The notes under the pieces are model-generated. The model had not been told where the DNA came from, did no database searches, and saw nothing but the letters and a program-made list of their open reading frames with translations. A program made the position numbers and the translations under genes. A stretch of DNA of 64,000 nucleotides from Cyclobacterium lianum (lineage in GTDB: Bacteria; Bacteroidota; Bacteroidia; Cytophagales; Cyclobacteriaceae). The stretch is from the NCBI RefSeq assembly GCF_900143075.1, contig NZ_FRCY01000001.1, forward strand, positions 1-64,000. Direction: 5' to 3'. Below, in pieces: positions 42,293 through 51,883 of this stretch (position 1 is its first letter; each line of letters starts with the position of its first letter).

Positions 42293-42694
42293 TCAATTCA
42301 TGTAAAAGGTAAGTGTTATCTTGGCCCCTTCATTGTCAAAATGAATCTCGTCGCAAAGATGCCTCATGATAAAAACACCCCTACCGCCAGATTTCTCCAG
42401 GTTTTCCGGTGATGTCGGATCATTCAGATGTTGGTAATCGTACCCCTCCCCCTCATCTTCCACGATGAATTTTAGTTGATCGTCGAGAAAACGGACCTCC
42501 AGGCGAACAGATTTCCGTTTGTCTTCCTTGTTTCCATGAATAATGGCATTGCTGACACATTCTGTTACCGAAATCATGATATTACCATAAATGTCATCAC
42601 TGATGTGAAATTTCTCCTTGGCGTTATCAATGAAACTCTCAATAATTGTTATGTTTTCAATTATAGATGGGATAGAAATTTTAATTGATTTCAT
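42293..42694 (-). CDS. RsbW-like serine/threonine kinase-type ATP-binding protein
   Basis: This 133-residue protein is a GHKL-type ATPase domain. The N box is 'ECVSNAIIHGNK', the G1 box is 'DEGEGYD' and the G2 box 'GGRGVFIM' follows. This matches the HATPase_c_2/RsbW anti-sigma kinase family. Such proteins phosphorylate an STAS antagonist or bind a sigma factor in partner switching, but no STAS, sigma-factor or PP2C gene is nearby. It is followed at one base by ybeY. The regulatory target is unknown. Confidence 0.88.
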   Translation of the reverse strand: MKSIKISIPSIIENITIIESFIDNAKEKFHISDDIYGNIMISVTECVSNAIIHGNKEDKRKSVRLEVRFLDDQLKFIVEDEGEGYDYQHLNDPTSPENLEKSGGRGVFIMRHLCDEIHFDNEGAKITLTFYMN

Positions 42695-42736
42695 TGATTT
42701 TTTAGGCTTTAATCATGATTTAATTATTATAAATTA

Positions 42737-43495
42737 CTAGAGCTCAATGCTGATTGGGCAATGGTCCGAATGATGTACCTCATGCAATATGTCTACCATC
42801 TTGATTTTTTGGCTTACCGATGGCGTGGTCATGTGGTAGTCAATGCGCCATCCCTTGTTGTTGGCACGGGCATTGGCGCGGTAACTCCACCAACTATACT
42901 GATGTGGTGCACTGTTTAGCAAACGGAAACTGTCGTCTAGTCCCGAGGAAGTAAACTTATCCATCCAGGCCCGCTCCTCAGGTAAAAATCCGGAGGTGTT
43001 TTTGTTTGCTACGGGATTATGGATATCTATGGGCTTGTGACATATGTTATAATCGCCGCTCAGGATCAGTTTCGGATAGGACTGTATCAAATCCTGGCTG
43101 TAGTGATAGATATCATCCAAAAAGCGGTATTTGAAGTCTTGTCGTATATCACCTGTAGTACCTGATGGGAAATAGGCACTGATAAATGAAAAATCAGGAT
43201 AATCGGCCTGAATCACCCTGCCTTCGTCATCATACACATCTACCCCCATCCCATAGGTGACCTTTTCAGCTGCTTTCTTGCTCAGGATGGCCACTCCGCT
43301 ATATCCTTTTTTCACTGCGGGATACCAGTAAACATGGTATCCCAGGTCTTTAAATATGTCCAGGTCAATTTGATTTTCCAGGGATTTGATTTCCTGCAGA
43401 CCCAGGATGTCTGGATCAGCTGCTTTCAGCCAGTCAGCAAATCCTTTCTTTAAAGCTGCTCTGATACCATTGACGTTGTAGGATATGATTTTCAT
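42737..43495 (-). CDS. xth: Exodeoxyribonuclease III (AP endonuclease)
   Basis: This 252-residue protein shows the ExoIII/APE1 motifs: 'ISYNVNGIRAALKKG' at the start, 'LQEIK' near 34 (metal-binding Glu), 'LSGDYNICH' near 147, 'WRIDYHM' near 218 and 'HHSDHCPI' near the end (catalytic Asp-His). It hydrolyses DNA 5' to abasic sites and removes 3' blocking groups in base-excision repair. The length is normal. It overlaps the small upstream gene by four bases (ATGA), so they are coupled. Confidence 0.94.
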   Translation of the reverse strand: MKIISYNVNGIRAALKKGFADWLKAADPDILGLQEIKSLENQIDLDIFKDLGYHVYWYPAVKKGYSGVAILSKKAAEKVTYGMGVDVYDDEGRVIQADYPDFSFISAYFPSGTTGDIRQDFKYRFLDDIYHYSQDLIQSYPKLILSGDYNICHKPIDIHNPVANKNTSGFLPEERAWMDKFTSSGLDDSFRLLNSAPHQYSWWSYRANARANNKGWRIDYHMTTPSVSQKIKMVDILHEVHHSDHCPISIEL

Positions 43496-43866
43496 TTAAT
43501 GTCTATTTCAAATTCTTCTTCAAAGTAGTCCAACACATGAATCTTTAATAATTTTTCCTGCTCTGCGGTATTGAGGTGGGGTACCTGCTTGCGCAGACTC
43601 CAATGCGGCCAGCCGTCCTGATCGATAAAATCCAAAACATAAAATCCCGAAAGGCTCAGCACTTTGCAGGTAGCAATGTGCATCAAGTCCTGTTTTTCTT
43701 CTTTAGAAAAGTGGCGGGGTCCTTTGCCCAATTCCTGAACTCCAATGATAAATAGTACGGCATTTAAGTCAGCAGGTTTTTTGCCGAAGATTTCCCCCAG
43801 TCCTTCCAGTAATTTGCCCCATCTCTTTTCAAGATCCAGGTCCTTTTTTAATAATGCCATATACAA
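43492..43866 (-). CDS. Small conserved protein upstream of xth, unknown function
   Basis: This 124-residue acidic protein has no signal peptide or membrane segment and no motif I can assign. Its 'DLNAVLFIIGVQELGKGPRHFSKEEKQDLMH' and 'GFYVLDFIDQDGWPHW' segments look like a conserved Bacteroidota family of unknown function. An alternative start two codons later is possible. The four-base overlap with xth suggests joint expression, perhaps a DNA-repair link, but nothing more can be said. Confidence 0.7.
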   Translation of the reverse strand: MYMALLKKDLDLEKRWGKLLEGLGEIFGKKPADLNAVLFIIGVQELGKGPRHFSKEEKQDLMHIATCKVLSLSGFYVLDFIDQDGWPHWSLRKQVPHLNTAEQEKLLKIHVLDYFEEEFEIDIK

Positions 43867-43999
43867 TCCGTTTTTAAAGAAAGCACCATTATCCTGTAAC
43901 TTTTATCCGCAGCAAATTTTCTGTAAATTCATCGCAGGATGCAAAATACAAATATAACAGGTATAATGGCTCTGAGTGTAAAAACAACCCAAATAAGCT

Positions 44000-44692
44000 A
44001 TGCGTTTCAATTACTGGCAAGATTTTTTGTCCCTGGTTTTTCCTGAAACCTGTTGTACCTGTAAGCGGAGCCTCTTTCCTTTTGAAAAGCAGTTGTGCAG
44101 GATTTGTATATCCCGATTACCGATTACCCATTACCATCTCATTCCCGAAGACAACGATTTGAAGCATAAAGTACTGGGCCTGGCCCCGGTGGGCATGGTC
44201 ATGTCTTATCTGCGATTTTCTAAAAAGGGATTGAGTCAAAAGCTACTCCATCAGATCAAATATAAAAACAAGCCTTTACTGGCCAGATTATTGGGAGAAA
44301 TGTATGGCGCGTTGCTGGTAGAAAAGGGCTTTTCACAGGCATGGGACGAGGTGGTCCCGGTGCCCTTACACCAGAAAAAGCTGAACAAACGGGGCTATAA
44401 CCAAAGTGAACAGTTTGCTGTGGGTTTGGCCGGGTCATTGAAAATTTCTGCGATAAATCACCTGATCAGAAAAATTCCTACCCAAACACAAACCAACAAA
44501 AGCAGGATGGAGAGATGGGAAAATGTAGCTGAGGTATTTGAAGTAAGGCATCCTGAAACCATCAAAAACAAAAAACTGCTTCTGGTAGACGATGTACTTA
44601 CCACCGGCGCTACGCTGGCAGCATGTGCCAGGACATTGGATCTTCACCAGCCAAAATCCATTGACTTTATTGCGCTGGCCGCAGGTAACTAG
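44000..44692 (+). CDS. ComF-family phosphoribosyltransferase
   Basis: This 230-residue protein has an N-terminal zinc finger ('CCTCKRSLFPFEKQLCRIC') and a phosphoribosyltransferase domain with the PRPP loop 'LLLVDDVLTTGAT' near residue 195. The 'LNKRGYNQSEQFA' near residue 130 is typical of ComF/GntX. In naturally competent bacteria such proteins help DNA uptake; elsewhere they may act in nucleotide metabolism. It is divergent from the xth pair, so the 130-base gap before it must carry both promoters. It ends two bases from the convergent nuclease gene. Confidence 0.9.
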   Translation: MRFNYWQDFLSLVFPETCCTCKRSLFPFEKQLCRICISRLPITHYHLIPEDNDLKHKVLGLAPVGMVMSYLRFSKKGLSQKLLHQIKYKNKPLLARLLGEMYGALLVEKGFSQAWDEVVPVPLHQKKLNKRGYNQSEQFAVGLAGSLKISAINHLIRKIPTQTQTNKSRMERWENVAEVFEVRHPETIKNKKLLLVDDVLTTGATLAACARTLDLHQPKSIDFIALAAGN

Positions 44693-44694
44693 GA

Positions 44695-45465
44695 TTATCC
44701 AAATATATCGTTTAGTATGCCTGCAAGTCTGATGCCTCCGGCCAGCAAGCGCTCCTCCATCACAGGAAATGTCCTGTATCCATAGGCATAGGATAGTTTT
44801 CGATCTTCCGGCAGGTCATAAATGAGCGGTCGTAGCTCCACTGCCTCGTCCAGCCATTGGTCCATAGTACTGGCTTGATATTTCCTGATCAGTGGCTTGT
44901 TTACGCGTCGGTTCAAATGATGGGCCAGCTCAGTAAAACTCAGATTTCTTCCTTCAATTACCCTGGTGTCCCAAACGGCGTGAAGATTCGTGCTTTCGTT
45001 GAAATAACTTAGTCTGATGTCATTTCCGCCTCTATCCTCACCGGTTCCCACATGCAGGGGCTGATGCAGGTCTCCTACCAGGTGTACCAGTATCCTGAGG
45101 TATTCGCTTTTTTGTCTTTCAGACAAATTCCCTTCTTTCAGCGCTGCAATCACCATTTTGGTTTTGCCGTAGGCGTCTCCCCCACTTTCCTGTATATCCG
45201 GATCGTAACCCTGACCTGCCTTAACCGTCAGGTAGTGCCAGGTGTTCAGGTGGTTATAGGCGGGATCGGAACGGACTTCATCCATCCAGGTAGATACCAT
45301 TGCGAGGGATTCCGGACCCAGTATGGCTTCAATGTTTTTGCTGGCCTTTTTGCTCAGATGCCAGGCCGCAATTTGCCCGATTACCCGGTGTCCGGTTTGT
45401 CCCCAACCAAAACTATTTGCGACAAAGCCTGATACGATCATCAGGACGAGTGTGATCCTTTTCAT
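44695..45465 (-). CDS. Secreted S1/P1-type nuclease
   Basis: This 256-residue protein has a signal peptide before Trp21, which becomes the N-terminal zinc-binding residue of the mature enzyme, as in P1 nuclease. 'GQTGHRVIG', 'LNTWHYLTV', 'HLVGDLHQPLHVG' and 'NLHAVWDTRV' supply the other His and Asp zinc ligands. It cleaves single-stranded nucleic acids and 3' mononucleotides outside the cytoplasm, likely for phosphate or nucleoside supply. It follows the M20 gene by about 25 bases. Confidence 0.92.
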   Translation of the reverse strand: MKRITLVLMIVSGFVANSFGWGQTGHRVIGQIAAWHLSKKASKNIEAILGPESLAMVSTWMDEVRSDPAYNHLNTWHYLTVKAGQGYDPDIQESGGDAYGKTKMVIAALKEGNLSERQKSEYLRILVHLVGDLHQPLHVGTGEDRGGNDIRLSYFNESTNLHAVWDTRVIEGRNLSFTELAHHLNRRVNKPLIRKYQASTMDQWLDEAVELRPLIYDLPEDRKLSYAYGYRTFPVMEERLLAGGIRLAGILNDIFG

Positions 45466-45490
45466 TTTTCGGCTTACAAAAAAAGTTAAA

Positions 45491-46681
45491 TCAATCGAAT
45501 TTCAATTCTTCCAGGGCCAACCAGGCCATTAACCCGGTACTGAGGCCCAGGGCATCTTCGTCTATATCAAAAGTGGGTGTATGTACGCCAGAAACGATAC
45601 CTTTGCCTTCATTTCTGGTTCCCAGCCGGTAAAAACAACCATCCATTTCATGGGTATAATAGGAAAAGTCCTCTGCAGCCATCCAGATATCCAGATCTAC
45701 CACATTTTCATCCCCAAGGTAGTCCCGTGCCGCCTGAATGGCTCTTTCGGTGAGTTCCGGTTCGTTTTTTAGAAATGGATAGCCTTTGCGAACCTCAAAT
45801 TCTACTTCTCCCCCCATACCCTCGGCGATGCCTTTCGCTATTTTAATCATTTGCTCGTGGGCCATTTGTCTCCAGTCTTCATCAAGCGTTCGGAATGTCC
45901 CTTCAATATTCACTTCGTTGGGTATAACATTGGTGGCCCCATCCGCCACTACCCTGCCAAAGGACAATACAGAAGGGGTTTTGGGATCTGCTTTCCTGCT
46001 GACTACCTGTTGCAGTGCTACCAGGATGTGTGCACTGATCAGCACCGGGTCAACCAGCGTCTCCGGCATGGCGCCGTGACCGCCCTTGCCGATTACTTTA
46101 ATATACAGCTCGTCGGCACTGGCCATGTACATGCCCTTTCTGAAACCCACCTTACCCACTGGTATCAATGGCATGACATGTTGCCCGAGAATAGCAGTAG
46201 GTTTAGGATTCTGGAGTGCCTCGTCTGCGATCATCATAGAGGCTCCTCCTGGTACCCTTTCCTCTCCTGGCTGAAAAATGAGTTTTACTGTCCCTTCAAA
46301 CTCATCTTTGAGCTCGTTCAGAATACGGGCAGTACCTAAAAGAGAGGAGGTGTGGACGTCATGCCCACAGGCATGCATCACACCCCGGTTGGTAGATTTA
46401 TAGGGAACATCATTGGCTTCCGTGATGGGAAGCGCATCCATATCTGCTCTTAGGGCAATAATTTTCTTACCAGGATTTTTTCCTTCTATTAAGGCCACCA
46501 GTCCGGTGTTGGCTTTCTGGCTCAGTTTGCTGATCCCAAAAGAACGCAGTTTTTTTTCAACAAATGCTACCGTTTCCTTCTCTTCGAAAGACAATTCCGG
46601 GTGGGCGTGCAGGTGTCTTCTGGTGTCGATTGTTTCTGATTTGAATTGGTCAGCCAGTTGGCGAATTTTATCTTTCAGCAT
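45491..46681 (-). CDS. M20-family amidohydrolase/peptidase
   Basis: This 396-residue protein has the metal-binding motifs of the M20D group: 'ALRADMDALPI' near residue 75 and 'HACGHDVHTSSLLG' near residue 105, with a Glu at 'LIFQPGEERVPGG' near residue 142. The dimerisation insert is present. Substrates include N-acyl amino acids and hippurate-like amides; N-acetyl-diaminopimelate is possible because dapF is in the same operon. The start codon overlaps the end of the SPOR gene by 14 bases. Confidence 0.92.
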   Translation of the reverse strand: MLKDKIRQLADQFKSETIDTRRHLHAHPELSFEEKETVAFVEKKLRSFGISKLSQKANTGLVALIEGKNPGKKIIALRADMDALPITEANDVPYKSTNRGVMHACGHDVHTSSLLGTARILNELKDEFEGTVKLIFQPGEERVPGGASMMIADEALQNPKPTAILGQHVMPLIPVGKVGFRKGMYMASADELYIKVIGKGGHGAMPETLVDPVLISAHILVALQQVVSRKADPKTPSVLSFGRVVADGATNVIPNEVNIEGTFRTLDEDWRQMAHEQMIKIAKGIAEGMGGEVEFEVRKGYPFLKNEPELTERAIQAARDYLGDENVVDLDIWMAAEDFSYYTHEMDGCFYRLGTRNEGKGIVSGVHTPTFDIDEDALGLSTGLMAWLALEELKFD

Positions 46682-47213
46682 TCTCTAAATTATCTTCTTT
46701 TTCTTCTTCAGATTCGCGCTTTTTCAGAAAGCGGTCCGGTTGTATCCGGGAGCTGGGAAACAGATCGTTTAGTTTCTCATAAGTTGCCAGCGCCTCAATT
46801 TTATTGACAAAGCGACCCACCTTTACCAGATAGCGGGGTTCATTGTACTCCATATTGGTCTGTATATCCGGGTATTCGGAGTAGACTTCATTCCGTACTT
46901 CAAAGGCCCGCTCCCGATCAGCTCCGCTATATACCAAAATCGTGTACCCATTGATGAAATTCTCCCTGTTGTTTTCCTCGCTGATCTGATTGATCCTGCG
47001 CTGCAGCTCCTGATTGATCGGTCCGGCGTCTGAACCCCCGGCCGTAGAAAAGCTGGGAACAGGCAAATCATCGAATGTTATCCGCGAATCGGAAAGATCT
47101 TCTGAATAATTGTCAAATTTTTCGCTGGTATCTCCGGTCTTGCGGATATTGATGATACCACAGGCACTCAGAAAGAATAAGGAAAGCAAATATATACTGG
47201 CCTTTTTTAACAT
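46668..47213 (-). CDS. SPOR-domain lipoprotein
   Basis: This 181-residue protein has a lipoprotein signal with Cys18 ('FFLSAC'). A low-complexity linker follows, then a SPOR-like domain at about residues 88-155 ('GYTILVYSGADRERAFEVRNEV', 'RYLVKVGRFVNKIEALATYEKL'). SPOR domains bind denuded peptidoglycan glycan strands at division sites. The tail is Glu- and Arg-rich. It is ten bases downstream of secA and overlaps the M20 gene, so it is part of a dapF-secA-SPOR-M20 unit. Confidence 0.87.
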   Translation of the reverse strand: MLKKASIYLLSLFFLSACGIINIRKTGDTSEKFDNYSEDLSDSRITFDDLPVPSFSTAGGSDAGPINQELQRRINQISEENNRENFINGYTILVYSGADRERAFEVRNEVYSEYPDIQTNMEYNEPRYLVKVGRFVNKIEALATYEKLNDLFPSSRIQPDRFLKKRESEEEKEDNLENAER

Positions 47214-47223
47214 ATTGTTTGGT

Positions 47224-50200
47224 TTAATCTTCTATTACCACACATTTTTCCTCAGAGATGTCCTGCTCCACACTTTTGTATTTGACATCTTTTTTCACCT
47301 TACCGTCCACGTACCTGACAGAAACCTTGTCATTCCGGCCATAGGTTTTGTCGGACCGTCTTGGTTTCACCGGTTCCCTGTTGGCTGTAGCACGGCTGCT
47401 GGCAATAGCGGCTCTTTGTCCGGATGGGTTCCCCAGACTGCTGCCTGCTTCTTCCTTAGAAGCTGTTACCTGCGGTTCGGCTTTTTTCTGGGCCTGTGCC
47501 GCTTTGACCTGCTCGGGGTCCTGCTTGGGCAGATCAGATTTGGAAATAAACGATATGATATCGTCGTTAAGTTTACCAAGGAAGCGTTTGAACATTTCAA
47601 AGGCTTCGAATTTGTATATCAGCAGCGGATCTTTCTGTTCATAAACAGCATTTTGCACCGACTGCTTCAAATCATCCATATCACGCAGATGCTCTTTCCA
47701 ATTCTGGTCGATGATGGCCAGTGTCACTGTTTTTTCTACCGCCCTGATGAGATCACGCCCATCGTTGTTGATGGTAGATTCCAGGTTGATGACCACGCCA
47801 ATTTGCTTGATACCATCGGAAATGGGCACCATGATTTCCTTTACGGTAGCGCCGCGGTTTTTATATACATCCCTGAGTATGGGCATGGCACGTTCAAGGA
47901 TGTTCTGGTTTTTTTTGGTATAATTTTCATAGGCTGCACTGAACAAGGTTTTGGTCAGGCTGGCTACATCTTTCTCCTTCAGGTCGGTTTCCGAAAACTG
48001 GTAATCCAGACCCAGGGAGCTGAAGATATTCATCCTCAGGTTTTCGAGATCTTCTGTGGATTTGGCCATTTCGATCAGGTCCTGGGAGACATCATACATG
48101 ATGTTCAGAATGTCCAGCTCAAGGCGGTCACCGACCAGGGCATTTTTCCGCCTTCGGTAGACGACTTCCCGCTGGCTGTTCATCACATCGTCGTATTCAA
48201 GAAGGCGTTTACGCACCCCAAAGTTGTTTTCTTCAACCTTGCGCTGCGCGCGTTCTATGGATTTTGTGATCATACTATGCTGGATGACTTCTCCTTCTTC
48301 CAGACCCATCCTATCCATCAGCTTTGCTATTCTCTCGGAACCAAAAAGTCGCATCAGGTTGTCTTCCAGGGACACAAAAAACTGTGATGAACCAGGATCT
48401 CCCTGACGACCAGACCTACCGCGAAGCTGCCGGTCTACCCGTCTCGATTCATGTCTTTCGGTGCCAATGATGGCCAAACCGCCCGCCTGTTTCGATTCCG
48501 GGGTAAGTTTGATATCCGTACCTCTACCTGCCATGTTTGTCGCAATGGTTACCGTTTTGGGTTTTCCGGCCTCTGCCACCACATCGGCTTCCCGCGCATG
48601 TTGTTTGGCATTCAACACCTGGTGTTTGATCTTCCGGATCGTCAGCATCCGGCTAAGCAGTTCGGAAATTTCCACTGAAGTGGTACCCACCAATACCGGC
48701 CGGTTTGCGTCGGTCAGCTCATTGATTTCATCCACTACGGCATTAAATTTTTCCCGTACCGTCTTATACACCTTGTCCTCCCGGTCTTTTCGCTGTATAG
48801 GTTTGTTGGTTGGAATGACGATGACATCCAGTTTGTAAATTTCCCAGAATTCTCCGGCTTCGGTTTCGGCTGTACCTGTCATTCCGGATAGCTTGTGGTA
48901 CATGCGGAAATAATTCTGCAGGGTGATGGTGGCATAAGTCTGCGTGGCATCTTCCACTTTTACATTTTCCTTGGCCTCTATGGCCTGGTGCAGTCCGTCA
49001 GAATACCTTCTTCCTTCCATTACCCGGCCTGTCTGCTCGTCGACAATTTTTACTTTGCCTTCCACCAGAATGTATTCGGTGTCCTTTTCAAACATGCAAT
49101 AGGCCTTGAGGAGCTGGTTTACAGTATGGATGCGCTGGGCCTTGACACCGTAATCCTTGATCAGCTCTTCTTTTCTGATGAGCTTTTCTTTTTCATCTAT
49201 GCTTTCGTCCTTTTCCAGGTCGGCAATTTCACTTCCTATATCCGGAAGGATAAAGAAGCTCGTATTTTCATTCTTTTTGGTAATCGTTTCTATGCCGTTG
49301 TCTGTCAGGTCTACACTATTCGACTTTTCATCTATGGTAAACAACAGGGGTTCATCAGCCTCGGGCATGTTGCGCTTGTTGTCCTGCAAATAATAATTTT
49401 CTGTCTTTTGCAAAATAACCCGGATACCCGGCTCAGAAAGATATTTGATCAGGGGTTTGTATTTGGGAAGACCCCGGAATGCGCGGAACAGGGCCAGCCC
49501 ACCCTCTTTTTCGTTGCCTTCCCTGATCAGCTTTTTGGCTTCGGTGAGGTAGTTTTGCACGAGCTTGCGTTGTTCATCCACCAGAGTAGAGACCCTTGGT
49601 TTCATATCGTAAAATTCGTGCTGATCACCCCTGGGTACCGGTCCGGATATGATCAGAGGGGTTCTCGCATCGTCAATCAGCACGGAATCAACCTCATCTA
49701 TCATGGCAAAGTGGTGCTTGCCTTGTACCAGGTCCTTGGCGTCCCTGGCCATGTTATCCCTGAGATAGTCAAAGCCAAATTCATTATTGGTACCATAGAC
49801 AATATCGCATTGATACGCTTTCCTCCTGCCTTCTGAGTTGGGCGGGTATTTGTCGATACAGTCTACTTTCAGGCCATGAAACTCAAAAAGCGGGGCATTC
49901 CATTCCGAATCCCTCCTGGCCAGGTAATCGTTTACGGTGACTATGTGCACCCCTCTCCCGGAGAGCGCATTGAGATAAGCCGGAAGGGTAGAAACCAGGG
50001 TTTTACCTTCTCCCGTCGCCATTTCGGCAATATTGCCCCGGTGCAGGGCGACGCCACCCAGAAGCTGCACGTCGTAGTGCAACATGTCCCAGGTCACTTC
50101 CACCCCCGCCGCGGTCCATTTGTTGTGCCATATGGCCTGGTCTCCCTCGATTTCTACATATGATTTGGCTGCTGCCATTTCCTTGTCAGATTCCGAAGCA

Positions 50201-50604
50201 CTTACCTTAAGGAATGTATTTTCCTTCAGCCTGCGGGCGGTCTCCTTGATCACGGCAAAAGCCCGGGGAAGGACTTTTTCCAGGCTAACTTCCAAAGCAT
50301 CGTCCCGCTCCTTTTCTACTTTGTCTATTTCGGTAAACAAGGCATCCTTGGCCTGAACCTGCTCGGGTTTAAGCGCTTCAATATCTTGTTTTAGCTGATT
50401 GATTTTATCGTCAAAATCCTTCAGGTCAGCATCGATGATTTCCCTGATATTTCTGGTTTCTTTTCTTAAATCATCATCCGTCACGGAGGAGAGCTGGGCA
50501 TAAGCTGTATTGACCTGGGCCACTACCGGGCTCAAGCTTTTGATGTCCCTATCGGATTTGGTACCAAAAACTTTAGCCAGGCCTTTTGCTATTGCTTCTA
50601 TCAT
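47224..50604 (-). CDS. secA: Preprotein translocase ATPase SecA (long Bacteroidota form)
   Basis: This 1,126-residue protein is longer than E. coli SecA (901). Walker A 'MATGEGKTLVS' lies near residue 195, the DEAD-like 'MIDEVDSVLIDDARTPLI' near residue 305, and the RecA2 motif 'ATNMAGRGTDIKL' near residue 690. Extra length comes from an N-terminal coiled region, inserts in the DEAD part and a ~110-residue tail. The tail is Lys/Gln/Ala-rich and lacks the CxCx8C(H/C) zinc finger that binds SecB. It drives Sec-dependent export. It is encoded with dapF upstream and SPOR downstream. Confidence 0.96.
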   Translation of the reverse strand: MIEAIAKGLAKVFGTKSDRDIKSLSPVVAQVNTAYAQLSSVTDDDLRKETRNIREIIDADLKDFDDKINQLKQDIEALKPEQVQAKDALFTEIDKVEKERDDALEVSLEKVLPRAFAVIKETARRLKENTFLKVSASESDKEMAAAKSYVEIEGDQAIWHNKWTAAGVEVTWDMLHYDVQLLGGVALHRGNIAEMATGEGKTLVSTLPAYLNALSGRGVHIVTVNDYLARRDSEWNAPLFEFHGLKVDCIDKYPPNSEGRRKAYQCDIVYGTNNEFGFDYLRDNMARDAKDLVQGKHHFAMIDEVDSVLIDDARTPLIISGPVPRGDQHEFYDMKPRVSTLVDEQRKLVQNYLTEAKKLIREGNEKEGGLALFRAFRGLPKYKPLIKYLSEPGIRVILQKTENYYLQDNKRNMPEADEPLLFTIDEKSNSVDLTDNGIETITKKNENTSFFILPDIGSEIADLEKDESIDEKEKLIRKEELIKDYGVKAQRIHTVNQLLKAYCMFEKDTEYILVEGKVKIVDEQTGRVMEGRRYSDGLHQAIEAKENVKVEDATQTYATITLQNYFRMYHKLSGMTGTAETEAGEFWEIYKLDVIVIPTNKPIQRKDREDKVYKTVREKFNAVVDEINELTDANRPVLVGTTSVEISELLSRMLTIRKIKHQVLNAKQHAREADVVAEAGKPKTVTIATNMAGRGTDIKLTPESKQAGGLAIIGTERHESRRVDRQLRGRSGRQGDPGSSQFFVSLEDNLMRLFGSERIAKLMDRMGLEEGEVIQHSMITKSIERAQRKVEENNFGVRKRLLEYDDVMNSQREVVYRRRKNALVGDRLELDILNIMYDVSQDLIEMAKSTEDLENLRMNIFSSLGLDYQFSETDLKEKDVASLTKTLFSAAYENYTKKNQNILERAMPILRDVYKNRGATVKEIMVPISDGIKQIGVVINLESTINNDGRDLIRAVEKTVTLAIIDQNWKEHLRDMDDLKQSVQNAVYEQKDPLLIYKFEAFEMFKRFLGKLNDDIISFISKSDLPKQDPEQVKAAQAQKKAEPQVTASKEEAGSSLGNPSGQRAAIASSRATANREPVKPRRSDKTYGRNDKVSVRYVDGKVKKDVKYKSVEQDISEEKCVVIED

Positions 50605-50623
50605 ATACTTTAATTCTTTATCT

Positions 50624-51433
50624 CTATTCTAAATTTTCTCTTTCTCTGACCGCTTCTACTGCCAAAGATATTGTACCTGAAAAGACCTGCTTTGCTGGTC
50701 CTGAAAGAATGATGGATTCAAAACCCCCATTGTTATCTTCGGCAAAACTCACCTCAAGGTTGCCCCCAGGGGTGCTGATTTTTATGGATTGTTGTTTGTG
50801 GCGGGATCCGTAGACCAATGCGCAGGCCGTAACCCCGGTGCCGCAGGAAAGTGTTTCATCTTCCACCCCCCGTTCATAAGTTCTCACCTGTATGTGGTCC
50901 TTACCTATGGGCTGCACGAAATTCACATTGGTGCCGTGGGGGTAACGCTCCCTGTCATTTCTGATCTTTCTTCCTAGTCCAATCACATCATGGTTTGCTA
51001 CATCATCCACAAATACCACATGGTGTGGAGATCCGGTATCTACAAAAAATGCCTCTTCCCTGCTTTGTATCCCTTGTACCTTTCCCATCTCGAGTGCGAC
51101 CCAGTCTCCCGAGATCCTGGCGCGATGAGGTCCATCAATGGCCAGAAAATGGGTTTCTTCCGTGATGATTCCCAGAAATGCAGCAAAAGCCACCGCACAC
51201 CGGGCTCCATTGCCACACATGCTTTGGCTGCCATCCGCATTGTAATAGCACATCTCAAAGTCATACCCCTCTTTTTCCTGTAGCACAATCAGTCCGTCCG
51301 CACCAATACCGAATTTTCTGTGGCACAGCTTTTTTACCTGTGGGACCGGATCCTCTCCCAGAGAAAATTCCCGGCCATCCAGCATGATAAAATCATTTCC
51401 TGTACCCTGGTATTTGTAAAATCTGATATCCAT
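50624..51433 (-). CDS. dapF: Diaminopimelate epimerase
   Basis: I place the start at 51433, where the protein begins 'MDIRFYKYQGTGNDFIMLD', the family's usual first strand; an ATG at 51466 would add 11 residues without similarity. The 269-residue protein has the two catalytic cysteines in 'GNGARC' near residue 68 and 'LSCGTGVTACA' near residue 205. It interconverts LL- and meso-diaminopimelate for peptidoglycan and lysine synthesis. It is the first gene of the operon with secA, 19 bases apart. Confidence 0.95.
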   Translation of the reverse strand: MDIRFYKYQGTGNDFIMLDGREFSLGEDPVPQVKKLCHRKFGIGADGLIVLQEKEGYDFEMCYYNADGSQSMCGNGARCAVAFAAFLGIITEETHFLAIDGPHRARISGDWVALEMGKVQGIQSREEAFFVDTGSPHHVVFVDDVANHDVIGLGRKIRNDRERYPHGTNVNFVQPIGKDHIQVRTYERGVEDETLSCGTGVTACALVYGSRHKQQSIKISTPGGNLEVSFAEDNNGGFESIILSGPAKQVFSGTISLAVEAVRERENLE

Positions 51434-51466
51434 CTGAAAACAAATCTGTTGCATTCGAAAGAACAA

Positions 51467-51883
51467 ATGATTTGCTCATTTTATTTCAGCAGGTTTGCGG
51501 TAAATGCCCGATCAAAAACCTCACCAATATCCGAATGAGATACAAAAATAATCATCTTGTCCGAAATTATGGGTTAATATTCAATTAACTATTGGATTTG
51601 AACGCAGAAGCGCAAAAACTTTCCTGGATAGAGAAACAAGGCAGTGCTTTGCGTGGGTATTATCCGGGTCCGATGGCCGTTGCTTATCGCTTTCGGGCGT
51701 AGGATTTTTCCACAGCTTGTCACGAAATCTTTGCGAACCTGAACAGATCTGCAAAAAAACGAATCGGAAAAACCGCATGATTTTAATACCTAAAAAACAG
51801 ACACTTACATTCATTTTTACACAGTTCACCTGTTTTCTGGCATATTGATTGCGTAGTGAGCTCCTGAACCAAACCAATTAATT
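51467..51883. other. Divergent intergenic region, no gene seen
   Basis: This stretch separates dapF (minus) from the lipoprotein gene (plus). I find no protein family, RNA gene or strong hairpin in it. TTAATATTCAATTAA near 51570 is A+T rich and may belong to the dapF promoter. Promoters for both genes must lie here. Confidence 0.5.

Noticed and set aside
47110-48387. A 425-codon plus-strand frame.
   Set aside because: It is antisense to secA, Phe/His-rich without domain structure, and typical of a shadow frame.
48895-49836. A 313-codon plus-strand frame.
   Set aside because: It is antisense to the secA ATPase region and has no homologue I recognise.
51581-51877. A 98-codon minus-strand frame in the dapF upstream region.
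   Set aside because: No family signature or start context supports translation; it is considered a chance frame.
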